From: JAIXWP01 sp049318685 | GTDB taxonomy: Bacteria > Bacteroidota > Bacteroidia > Flavobacteriales_D > Sanyastnellaceae | Length of the DNA: 18,899 nt | Direction: 5' to 3' | NCBI GenBank assembly: GCA_049318685.1 | Contig: JBMOFW010000031.1 | Coordinates: forward strand, 1-18,899 | In this document: piece by piece, positions 1 through 6,049 of the stretch | How the letters are laid out: each line of letters opens with the position of its first letter | Position numbering within the stretch: the stretch's first letter is position 1 | Notes under the pieces: model-generated | Seen by the model: the letters and a program-made list of their open reading frames with translations, nothing else | The model's database searches: none | Told to the model about the DNA's origin: nothing | Translations under genes and position numbers: made by a program

Positions 1-1683
1 TATAAAAAAATCTATAAATACTCGGGTAATTTCAATGTGAGCCGCACCGTGAGCAAAACCGGCATTGAAGAGCTCAGCACCGATGCGGTGCTGAAAACAT
101 TCAATGTGCAATGGAATCACTACCAAGATGCGAAAGCACGACCGAATTCGCGATTTTCTGCAGCAGTCAATTTGGGTTCGAGTAAAAATTTTACCAATAA
201 TCTAAATAGCTCACAGCAGGACTTCTTGTCCAGTACATTTCAATCGTCGTTGCAGTGGAATAAAACGTTTCCGGGCACACCATTCATCATGGGGGTGAGT
301 GCTAATCATACGCAGAACACGCAAACACGCGTGGTATCGGTTACCGTACCATCCGTTTCCTTGACCATGTCGCGTGTGAATATTTTCAAGAAAATCTTTG
401 TGCGCAATCCGATCGGTTTTAATGCAAGTGGTGCCTTGGAAAATACGGTATCGACCACCGAGGATCAATTTCGCATGAATAATTTGGAATACCTGAATGG
501 TGTATCGCGCAATGGTGCGAGCTACACCGGGGGATTGTCGACGAGTATTAAAATGCCGGGTGGTTTTTCATTCAATCCCAGTGTGAATGGTACATGGTTG
601 TGGACCTTCAAATACATTCAAAAGCGGTTGGAAAATAACGTGGGCGTGACGGATACGTTATATGGCTTTCGACAAAATTTCAATTGGAACGCTGGCGGTA
701 CACTGAATTGGCGGTGGTACGGAACGTATACATTGAAGAATGCTGATCGCAATTTGCGCGCGGTGCGTCACTTGGTGCAGCCCAATGTAGGTGTGAGCTA
801 TACGCCATTTTCTACCAATCAAATTTATGGATATTATGATGAAGATGGCGAATTCATGGGGTATAGTCAATGGGACTTGGCGCGCTATCAACCGGTCGAT
901 TCCAAAGAGCGATTCAATTTGAATATTGGGATAACGCAAAATGTGGAGGCCAAGATTCGGGATAAAAGCAGTGCGAAGATTGCCTATAAAAAAGTGAAGA
1001 TTATTGAGAGTTTTCGGACGAATGTCTCCTACAATACGTTGGCCGACTCGCTCAATTGGAGTAATATTTCATTGAATGCGTTTACTACAGTAGCGAAGAA
1101 TACGACATTGACCTATAGCAGCTCCTACAGCATGTACCAAGTGGATACGTTGGGGCGCGATGTGCAGAAGTATGTCTGGGAAAATGGCGATTTCTTGCGC
1201 ATGGAAGGAACTACGTTTGCATTGAGCACGCGCTTGAGTGGTGGACAAAAAGGAGGTGGCGATGCTTCAAAAGACCGCAGTCAAGCGCAGGATGAATATG
1301 TCAATGAGAACAAAGACAGATTGGTGGATTTGACCATTCCTTGGACATTGGATTTGAATTACAATCTTCGGTTGTCTAAGTCGTGGAATAGCGAAACCTT
1401 GCAATTTGATTCGAAATATGTTCAAAGCGCCACATTCCGTGGAAGCTTTAGTGTGATGCAAAAAGTATCTGTCAATTTTGATTCCGGATATGAGTTTGAA
1501 ACCAAGAAATTGACCACTACTACGATTGGAGCCACCGTTGATTTGCACTGTTGGGAATTCAGCGCCACGTGGGTGCCATTCGGTTTGAGAAAGTCATACA
1601 TGTTTCAGCTCAACATCAAGTCACAAATGCTCAAAGACCTCAAACTTCAAAAGCGAGGAAACTACGGGGACCTGCTTTACTAA
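1..1683 (+). CDS. lptD: LptD-family outer-membrane LPS-assembly protein, C-terminal part
   Basis: The frame is open from base 1, so this is the last 560 residues of a longer protein; the GTG at 37 is internal, not the start. The visible part is rich in alternating hydrophobic and polar strands with Tyr, Trp, Asn and Ser, as in a beta barrel. Stretches typical of the Bacteroidota LptD family are present: RHLVQPNVGVSYTPF, the RFNLNIGITQNVEAK segment, KIIESFRTNVSYN followed by DSLNWSNISL, the IPWTLDLNYN segment, and a C-terminal CWEFSATWVPFG block leading to LKLQKRG. LptD is the outer-membrane channel that inserts LPS into the outer leaflet; the N-terminal periplasmic domain would lie outside the window. 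It ends in TAA and faces the left-going small genes tail to tail. The assignment rests on remembered family features; another large barrel protein remains possible. Confidence 0.8.
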   Translation, partial: YKKIYKYSGNFNVSRTVSKTGIEELSTDAVLKTFNVQWNHYQDAKARPNSRFSAAVNLGSSKNFTNNLNSSQQDFLSSTFQSSLQWNKTFPGTPFIMGVSANHTQNTQTRVVSVTVPSVSLTMSRVNIFKKIFVRNPIGFNASGALENTVSTTEDQFRMNNLEYLNGVSRNGASYTGGLSTSIKMPGGFSFNPSVNGTWLWTFKYIQKRLENNVGVTDTLYGFRQNFNWNAGGTLNWRWYGTYTLKNADRNLRAVRHLVQPNVGVSYTPFSTNQIYGYYDEDGEFMGYSQWDLARYQPVDSKERFNLNIGITQNVEAKIRDKSSAKIAYKKVKIIESFRTNVSYNTLADSLNWSNISLNAFTTVAKNTTLTYSSSYSMYQVDTLGRDVQKYVWENGDFLRMEGTTFALSTRLSGGQKGGGDASKDRSQAQDEYVNENKDRLVDLTIPWTLDLNYNLRLSKSWNSETLQFDSKYVQSATFRGSFSVMQKVSVNFDSGYEFETKKLTTTTIGATVDLHCWEFSATWVPFGLRKSYMFQLNIKSQMLKDLKLQKRGNYGDLLY

Positions 1684-1686
1684 GTA

Positions 1687-1707
1687 TGATGTTTGATGTT
1701 TGAAGTA
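1687..1707. repeat. 7-bp tandem repeat (TGATGTT type)
   Basis: Starting four bases after the lptD stop, two exact TGATGTT units are followed by a third that differs at three of seven positions. The last TGTTTGA (1697-1703) pairs with TCAAACA (1712-1718) across an 8-nt loop. That could form a weak hairpin at the end of the lptD transcript, but no T-run follows, so I do not call it a terminator. Confidence 0.55.
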
Positions 1708-1730
1708 AGTATCAAACAATCCTGCTTAAC

Positions 1731-1768
1731 GCCTAGAGCCTAAAGCCTACAGCTTATAGCCTACAGCC
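1731..1768. repeat. 7-bp tandem repeat (GCCTANA type)
   Basis: Five consecutive 7-bp units plus a partial sixth (GCC) fit the consensus GCCTANA. Four units differ only at position six; the fourth unit is GCTTATA. It sits in the convergent gap between lptD and the His-rich small gene, close to another array with the same period. No coding frame is evident across it. Function unknown; it may be a slippage-derived spacer or contribute to 3' ends. Confidence 0.75.
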
Positions 1769-1788
1769 AAAACAGCCCGTTAAGGCTG
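1769..1788 (-). terminator. weak terminator-like hairpin at the end of the His-rich small gene
   Basis: Read on the minus strand, CAGCC (1788-1784) pairs with GGCTG (1777-1773) across a six-base loop and is followed by TTTT (1772-1769). The stop codon of the 49-aa gene lies in the loop. The stem is only five base pairs and the T-run only four bases, so this is a candidate, not a firm terminator. Confidence 0.35.
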
Positions 1789-1929
1789 CGTTGACTGTTC
1801 GGTGTGATGCTGGTGACATGGGTGAGGCTGATGCTGATGCATGTGATGTCTGCCAACGGTGAGTGAAAGTGTGATAAAAGCAATGGCTGCACTAATGAAG
1901 CCAATGGCGAATTTGGATTTTTTGTTCAT
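1780..1929 (-). CDS. small His-rich single-span membrane protein (49 aa)
   Basis: This short frame begins ATG AAC AAA AAA and encodes 49 residues. A basic start (MNKKSK) precedes one hydrophobic segment (about residues 7-25) and a tail, GRHHMHQHQPHPCHQHH, with eight His, one Cys and one Met in 17 residues, then a polar end. A lysine-first N-terminus suggests that the tail faces the periplasm, either as an anchored protein or after signal-peptide cleavage. A His/Cys cluster of this kind commonly binds Ni, Cu, Zn or Co, but no metal can be named. It starts 36 nt downstream of the 81-aa gene's stop on the same strand, so the two are probably cotranscribed. I recognise no family. Being short and without visible homology it could be spurious, but the basic-hydrophobic-His-rich layout is unlikely by chance. 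Confidence 0.55.
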   Translation of the reverse strand: MNKKSKFAIGFISAAIAFITLSLTVGRHHMHQHQPHPCHQHHTEQSTQP

Positions 1930-1965
1930 CTTTTTATTCTCTAAAATGGTTATTGATTCTGTGGA

Positions 1966-2211
1966 TTAGCAACATTTGTTGCCCATGCGCGATTTGAATT
2001 GCGTGTATTCTTCCTCATTCATATTTCTGATTTTATCAGCAAATGCGTATGAGTGCCTACCGCCCATCGGACCGAAATGTCGCGCACGATTCATCCACAT
2101 CATTCTACCCATACCGAAAGGAGTAAAGATGAATTTCAGCGTAAATACGACCAAAAGAATTGGCCAAGTGAAGAATAGGACTGTGCCAAACAAAGCACCA
2201 CCTAAAATCAT
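1966..2211 (-). CDS. small Met/Cys-rich membrane protein with an EEE-x3-F tail (81 aa)
   Basis: The protein has one hydrophobic span (about residues 4-31). It is followed by a Met- and basic-rich linker (Met at 34, 37, 38, 40 and 49; His at 45 and 53), a probably helical segment DKIRNMNEEEYTQFKSRM (59-76), and a C-terminal Cys-Cys. Segment 59-76 aligns without gaps to residues 85-102 of the 105-aa protein beyond the sigma factor: six of 18 positions are identical and several others conservative. It is transcribed divergently from the sigma gene across a 91-bp region, with the His-rich gene downstream. Met, His and paired Cys could bind a soft metal such as copper, but that is inference. A plus-strand frame covers the same DNA; I prefer this strand because of the coherent topology and the shared motif. 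Function unknown. Confidence 0.65.
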   Translation of the reverse strand: MILGGALFGTVLFFTWPILLVVFTLKFIFTPFGMGRMMWMNRARHFGPMGGRHSYAFADKIRNMNEEEYTQFKSRMGNKCC

Positions 2212-2230
2212 TTTCAGAAGGCTTTCATTT

Positions 2231-2280
2231 GTAACTATTCAGTATATTTCAAATAGTTTACTTTTTTTAAAGTAAAACTA
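2231..2280. promoter_or_regulatory. divergent promoter region with three alternating TAGTT(T)nAC motifs
   Basis: The 91-bp space between the 81-aa gene and the sigma gene is AT-rich and must hold both promoters. It carries one motif three times in alternating orientation: GTAACTA (2231-2237, minus), TAGTTTAC (2254-2261, plus) and GTAAAACTA (2272-2280, minus), differing by one T each time. Copies one and two give an exact 7-bp inverted repeat, AACTATT (2233-2239) and AATAGTT (2252-2258). Copies two and three give TAGTTTACTTT against AAAGTAAAACTA with one bulge. The second palindrome ends 22 bp before the sigma start. It could be an operator or a sigma-factor promoter motif. I could not place a convincing TAnnTTTG/TTG promoter. 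Confidence 0.45.
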
Positions 2281-2302
2281 GTCTTGATTCGTCTTCCTTT
2301 AC

Positions 2303-2869
2303 ATGACACTCGATATGAGCGCTGAACAGAGATCAAATAAAATAGCCAACATCGTACAGACCTATGGTCGTCGACTCAAGGCTTTTATTAGCAATAGAGT
2401 CGATTCCGACGAGGATGCGGAGGATATTTTGCAAGATGTCTGGTATCAGTTAAGTAACCTTAGTGGATTAGAGGATATCACAAGTATTAGCGGATGGCTG
2501 TTTTCTGTTTCTAGAAATCGAATTACGGATTCTTTTAGAAAGAATTCTCCTGATCGTTTGGAAGACCAAAGTTTTCAGAATGAAGAAGGGGAGTGGGAAA
2601 TTCGAGAGCTGTTGATGGCTGATGCGAATCCTGATCCTGAGGCTCAACTATTTCAGAAAGCTATTCAAAGTGCACTATTAAAGGCGTTGAAGGAGTTGCC
2701 CGAAAAGCAAAGAAGCGTTTTTATTCAAAATGAAATTGAAGACAAAACCTTACAAGAAATAGCGGACGCTGAAGGTGAAAATCTCAAAACGATTATCAGT
2801 CGAAAAGGATATGCTATAAAGCATTTACGAAGCCGATTAAATGAATTGTATAACGAATTAAATGATTAA
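2303..2869 (+). CDS. ECF-type RNA polymerase sigma factor (sigma-70 family)
   Basis: At 188 residues with only sigma regions 2 and 4, this is an extracytoplasmic-function sigma factor. Region 2 (about residues 20-84) contains DEDAEDILQDVWYQL, the core-binding helix, and ISGWLFSVSRNRITDSFRK, the -10 recognition part. An acidic linker (about 85-115) follows. Region 4 (about 122-182) contains LPEKQRSVFIQNEIEDKTLQ and a helix-turn-helix ending in KGYAIKHLRSRL. It would direct RNA polymerase to a small regulon. No anti-sigma factor of the zinc (HxxxCxxC) or FecR type lies next to it; the only partner is the two-helix membrane protein starting 3 nt after its stop. Start 2303 is the first in-frame ATG; an ATG four codons later (2315) is equally plausible. 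The signal is unknown; a membrane or metal cue is suggested only by the neighbours. Confidence 0.9.
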   Translation: MTLDMSAEQRSNKIANIVQTYGRRLKAFISNRVDSDEDAEDILQDVWYQLSNLSGLEDITSISGWLFSVSRNRITDSFRKNSPDRLEDQSFQNEEGEWEIRELLMADANPDPEAQLFQKAIQSALLKALKELPEKQRSVFIQNEIEDKTLQEIADAEGENLKTIISRKGYAIKHLRSRLNELYNELND

Positions 2870-2872
2870 GAA

Positions 2873-3190
2873 ATGAACCCGAAATTCAAAAAATTCTGGC
2901 CTTTATTTATTCTATTGCCAATAGTATTTGTGACCGCGTTGGGATATGGTCTAATGTATCTATGGAATTGGTTAATGCCAGTGATATTTGGACTAACAAC
3001 CATCACCTTTTGGCAAGCGATAGGACTGTTTGTGCTCAGTAAAATCCTCTTCAGTGGCTTCGGCGGCATGAAGGGAAAGCAAGGACGACGCCACAATCAA
3101 TGTTCCCCAAAGAATAGAATGTTCGATAAGTTTAAAACGATGAGCCCGGAAGAGCGCGAGGCTTTTTTCAATAAAGTTTCAGACCACTAA
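2873..3190 (+). CDS. two-helix membrane protein coupled to the sigma factor (105 aa)
   Basis: The gene starts 3 nt after the sigma stop (TAA GAA ATG), so the two are surely cotranscribed and probably translationally coupled. A basic N-terminus (MNPKFKKFW) leads into two hydrophobic segments (about 9-30 and 36-60) joined by a short WNWLMP turn. A strongly basic tail of about 45 residues follows, with Gly-Gly, RRH, one Cys and the motif DKFKTMSPEEREAFFNKV (85-102). By the positive-inside rule both ends are cytoplasmic, so the tail could touch the sigma factor. I recall small proteins with a similar WNWLMP...FWQA...LSKILF core in other Bacteroidota, without an assigned function. It might be a non-canonical anti-sigma factor or an effector of the response; neither is shown by the sequence. 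The tail motif recurs in the divergent 81-aa protein. Confidence 0.8.
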   Translation: MNPKFKKFWPLFILLPIVFVTALGYGLMYLWNWLMPVIFGLTTITFWQAIGLFVLSKILFSGFGGMKGKQGRRHNQCSPKNRMFDKFKTMSPEEREAFFNKVSDH

Positions 3191-3192
3191 GT

Positions 3193-3216
3193 CCTCACTC
3201 CTCACTCCTCATTCCT
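3193..3216. repeat. 7-bp tandem repeat (CCTCAYT type) in a convergent gap
   Basis: Two exact CCTCACT units, one CCTCATT and a partial CCT fill nearly the whole 24-bp gap between the 105-aa gene and nuoN, running two bases into the nuoN stop codon. It has the same 7-bp period as the two arrays near 1690-1768 but a different unit. No hairpin with a T-run is visible here, so the way both converging transcripts end is unclear. Confidence 0.75.
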
Positions 3217-4576
3217 AAACAAGTGCCGCCAAGAAGAACAAAGCAACTAATGCTATGCTAAATACAATGAATAGAATATGCTGAATGCGATCGACAACGA
3301 TGCGTCCGGCATTCTCTATCGGAGTGAACATGGCGATGATGATTTTCAGGTAATAATAAACGGCAATCGCACTTGTGAGCACCATAACGATCACTAACCA
3401 GATTTGGCCAGCATCTACCATTGCACTGATCACAAAATACTTGGCCATGAAACCACCAAGCGGTGGAATACCGGCCATGCTGAACAGCGCGAGCGTCATG
3501 GCGCCTGCCATAACAGGATTGCGTTTCGCTAATCCTTTGAATGCATCAAATCCTTCGGCACCATTTTGAATTTTGGCTACTTGATCCAACACCATAAAGC
3601 TGGTCAAAGAAGCAATGCTGTACACAAGGATGTAATACATCAATACACTGGCTGAAATCGTGTTGATCGCAATCAACGCGGCAAACATGAATCCAGCGTG
3701 CGAAATGGATGAATACGCCAACAAACGCTTTGTATTGGTTTGTATAGCAGCCATGCTATTGCTAGCTACTAATGTCAAAGCAGCAAGCACAACGATAATG
3801 TTGGTGGTAAAATCTATAGCCGGGCTGAATGCTGAACCAAACAAGCGGAACAAGGCTGCAAATCCGGCAGCTTTCACGATCGTTGCCATCAATGCGGTGA
3901 TGGCTGTGGGTGCACCTTGATATACATCCGGGGTCCAGAATTGGAAAGGAGCAATAGATACTTTGAATGCAAAACCTACGAGGATCATCAATAATCCTGC
4001 GGTAAACATGGTACCGGCGCCATTGGTAGAAAGTGTGTTTCCAATAGAAGCCAAATCAAAACTTCCGGTAGCACCATAGACCAACGCAATTCCAAAGAGT
4101 AAAATAGCACTCGCTAAGGCTCCGAGGAAGAAGTATTTGAAACCAGCTTCATTGGAAAGCATGCTGCGCTTGTCGCTTGCGGCAAGCACATACATCGGAA
4201 TGCTGAGAATCTCAATACCCAAAAACAACATCACCATGTTGGTGTATGATGAAAGAATCATCGCACCGGCCAAACTAAAGGCCACCAGAGCATATAAATC
4301 AACACGACCGGTGTTGTTTTTGAAATGCTCGATAGTCATCAACAACCAGAATATGGCGATGCCTGAAATGAGAATGATGAATGACAATGCGTAATTGTCC
4401 ATCATCAACATGTTGTTGGCAAATGGATTTTCATTCATGCCCCAATCCATCAGACTGAAACCGATGGTAGCGAGCAAGCCCACAATGATTAGGGGCAATA
4501 CGGCTTTGCGCAATTTGATAATATCAAAGGCAAGAACACCTATGCCGAGAAGCGAAGTGATGAGTAGCTCTTTCAT
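3215..4576 (-). CDS. nuoN: NADH-quinone oxidoreductase subunit N
   Basis: NuoN is one of three antiporter-like subunits that move protons through the membrane arm of complex I. The 453 residues are almost wholly hydrophobic helices. Pumping residues are in place: Glu122 in LFLGIEILSIP, Lys205 in GFAFKVSIAPFQFWTP and Lys235 in ATIVKAAGFAALFR, matching the E133/K217/K247 pattern of E. coli NuoN. WTPDVYQGAPTAITA is diagnostic of N rather than M or L. The gene closes the operon, and its ATG overlaps the nuoM TGA by one base (TGATG), so translation is probably coupled. It ends in TAG inside the CCTCAYT repeat. The length is slightly below E. coli NuoN (about 485), with a short N-terminal region; the family varies there. 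No defect seen. Confidence 0.97.
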   Translation of the reverse strand: MKELLITSLLGIGVLAFDIIKLRKAVLPLIIVGLLATIGFSLMDWGMNENPFANNMLMMDNYALSFIILISGIAIFWLLMTIEHFKNNTGRVDLYALVAFSLAGAMILSSYTNMVMLFLGIEILSIPMYVLAASDKRSMLSNEAGFKYFFLGALASAILLFGIALVYGATGSFDLASIGNTLSTNGAGTMFTAGLLMILVGFAFKVSIAPFQFWTPDVYQGAPTAITALMATIVKAAGFAALFRLFGSAFSPAIDFTTNIIVVLAALTLVASNSMAAIQTNTKRLLAYSSISHAGFMFAALIAINTISASVLMYYILVYSIASLTSFMVLDQVAKIQNGAEGFDAFKGLAKRNPVMAGAMTLALFSMAGIPPLGGFMAKYFVISAMVDAGQIWLVIVMVLTSAIAVYYYLKIIIAMFTPIENAGRIVVDRIQHILFIVFSIALVALFFLAALV

Positions 4577-6027
4577 CAGTGAATAGTTGCAAGAATAGAT
4601 TCAACGGTTGAATTGGAAAGCTCCATCAATGGAGCAGGGAAAATACCAAGGGCAATCACCAAAATAACAATGATGGCGAGAATGGTTTTTTCTTGAGTGG
4701 TGAGTGGCGCGAAAGAAACCGAACGTTCATTCGCCGGACCCAACATCATTGTTTGGAAAGCGCGGAGCATATACACAGCTCCAAGAATAACGGTGAGTCC
4801 TCCAAACAAAGCGAACACCCATCCGTATTGGAAAAGTCCTACAAGCAACAAGAATTCGCCAACAAATCCGCTGGTGAATGGCAAGGCTACAGAACCCATT
4901 ACGATGGCAAAGAACAAGAAGGCGAACAATGGATTCACATCGCGAATGCCGCCCATCTTGGCCATGTCATCGTGACCAAAACGACTTTCTAGAATATCAT
5001 ACACATAGAAAAGGCCTACTGCTAGAATACCGTGAGAGAGCATTTCAAACAAACCGCCTTGTACACCTTGAGAGTTGCCACTCAAAATACCGGCTGAAAT
5101 CAAACCGACGTGAGCAATAGAAGAATAGGCGATGAGCAATTTGTATTTTTTCTGTGCGATAGCAACACCCGAGGCGTAAACGATACCCATGACCGAAAGC
5201 ACCATGGCCCAAGTGCCATATTCAGCAACTCCAGTTGGAACCATGGGCAGTGCAATGCGAATCAATCCGTAGGTGGCCATTTTCAACATAATGGCGGCAA
5301 GCAACATAGTGCCGGCTGTAGGCGCTGCGTTATAGGTAGAAGGCTGCCAAGTGTGAAATGGAAATACGGGCATTTTCACGGCGAAGGCAATAAAGAAGCC
5401 TGCGAAAACCAAGCCTTGTTCCACACCACTCAACGATTTGCCGGCTTCATACAAGGCGGAGAAAGCGAATGAATGCGGAGCGGTATGTTGATACACATAA
5501 AGCAATGATGCCAACATGAACAAACTACCGAAAATGGTGTAGACAAAGAATTTTAAAGTAATAGCCGCACGGTGTTCGCCATGTCCCCAATTGAGTACAA
5601 TGAAATAAATCGGGATCAATGCAATTTCATAGAAAATATAAAACCACAAACCATCCGCAGCGGTGAATGCACCCATCATGGCTGCAATCATCATCATGAT
5701 GAGACTGTAGTAAATGTGTGGGTTTTTAATGCTTTTACCGAAGGTGCTGTACACTATCAACGGACTTACAATGGCAGAAAGTAAGGCCAAAATCAAGCTG
5801 ATACCATCCAATGTGAAATGGTAGTGAATGCCGAGTGGCCCGATCCAACCTTGATCGAAAGTGAGCAATTCGAGTTGCCCTTGGCTAAACTGCCAAGCAG
5901 CAAATCCGGTGAGTGCGAGCTGTATCAAGGTGGTTGCCAACGCGAGTGTTTTCGACAAGTTGGCACCCGCCAGGAAAATAACTCCTGACATGATCAGCGG
6001 AATAGCGATGAGTGCAATGGTTAACAT
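4576..6027 (-). CDS. nuoM: NADH-quinone oxidoreductase subunit M
   Basis: NuoM is the middle antiporter-like proton-pumping subunit of the complex I membrane arm. It is 483 residues of membrane helices. Conserved charged residues are Glu134 (IFYEIALIPIYF), Lys218 (AFAVKMPVFPFHTWQP) and Lys249 (AAIMLKMATYGLIR), equivalent to E144, K234 and K265 of E. coli NuoM. HTWQPSTYNAAPTAGTMLLA identifies M. It begins 22 nt after nuoL and overlaps nuoN by one base. No clear Shine-Dalgarno sequence precedes the ATG, as is common in Bacteroidota. The gene appears intact and of normal length. Confidence 0.97.
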   Translation of the reverse strand: MLTIALIAIPLIMSGVIFLAGANLSKTLALATTLIQLALTGFAAWQFSQGQLELLTFDQGWIGPLGIHYHFTLDGISLILALLSAIVSPLIVYSTFGKSIKNPHIYYSLIMMMIAAMMGAFTAADGLWFYIFYEIALIPIYFIVLNWGHGEHRAAITLKFFVYTIFGSLFMLASLLYVYQHTAPHSFAFSALYEAGKSLSGVEQGLVFAGFFIAFAVKMPVFPFHTWQPSTYNAAPTAGTMLLAAIMLKMATYGLIRIALPMVPTGVAEYGTWAMVLSVMGIVYASGVAIAQKKYKLLIAYSSIAHVGLISAGILSGNSQGVQGGLFEMLSHGILAVGLFYVYDILESRFGHDDMAKMGGIRDVNPLFAFLFFAIVMGSVALPFTSGFVGEFLLLVGLFQYGWVFALFGGLTVILGAVYMLRAFQTMMLGPANERSVSFAPLTTQEKTILAIIVILVIALGIFPAPLMELSNSTVESILATIH

Positions 6028-6049
6028 GCGGTATAGTGAGATTCTTTAA

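Noticed and set aside
1687..1768. The 7-bp repeats as a CRISPR or phase-variation array
   Set aside because: There are no spacers, the units are far too short for CRISPR, and the arrays lie outside coding frames and away from any promoter, so phase variation of a gene is unlikely.
1976..2275. A 99-residue plus-strand frame opposite the 81-aa membrane gene
   Set aside because: It has no coherent topology, runs through the divergent promoter region, and competes with the minus-strand frame that shares a motif with the 105-aa protein.
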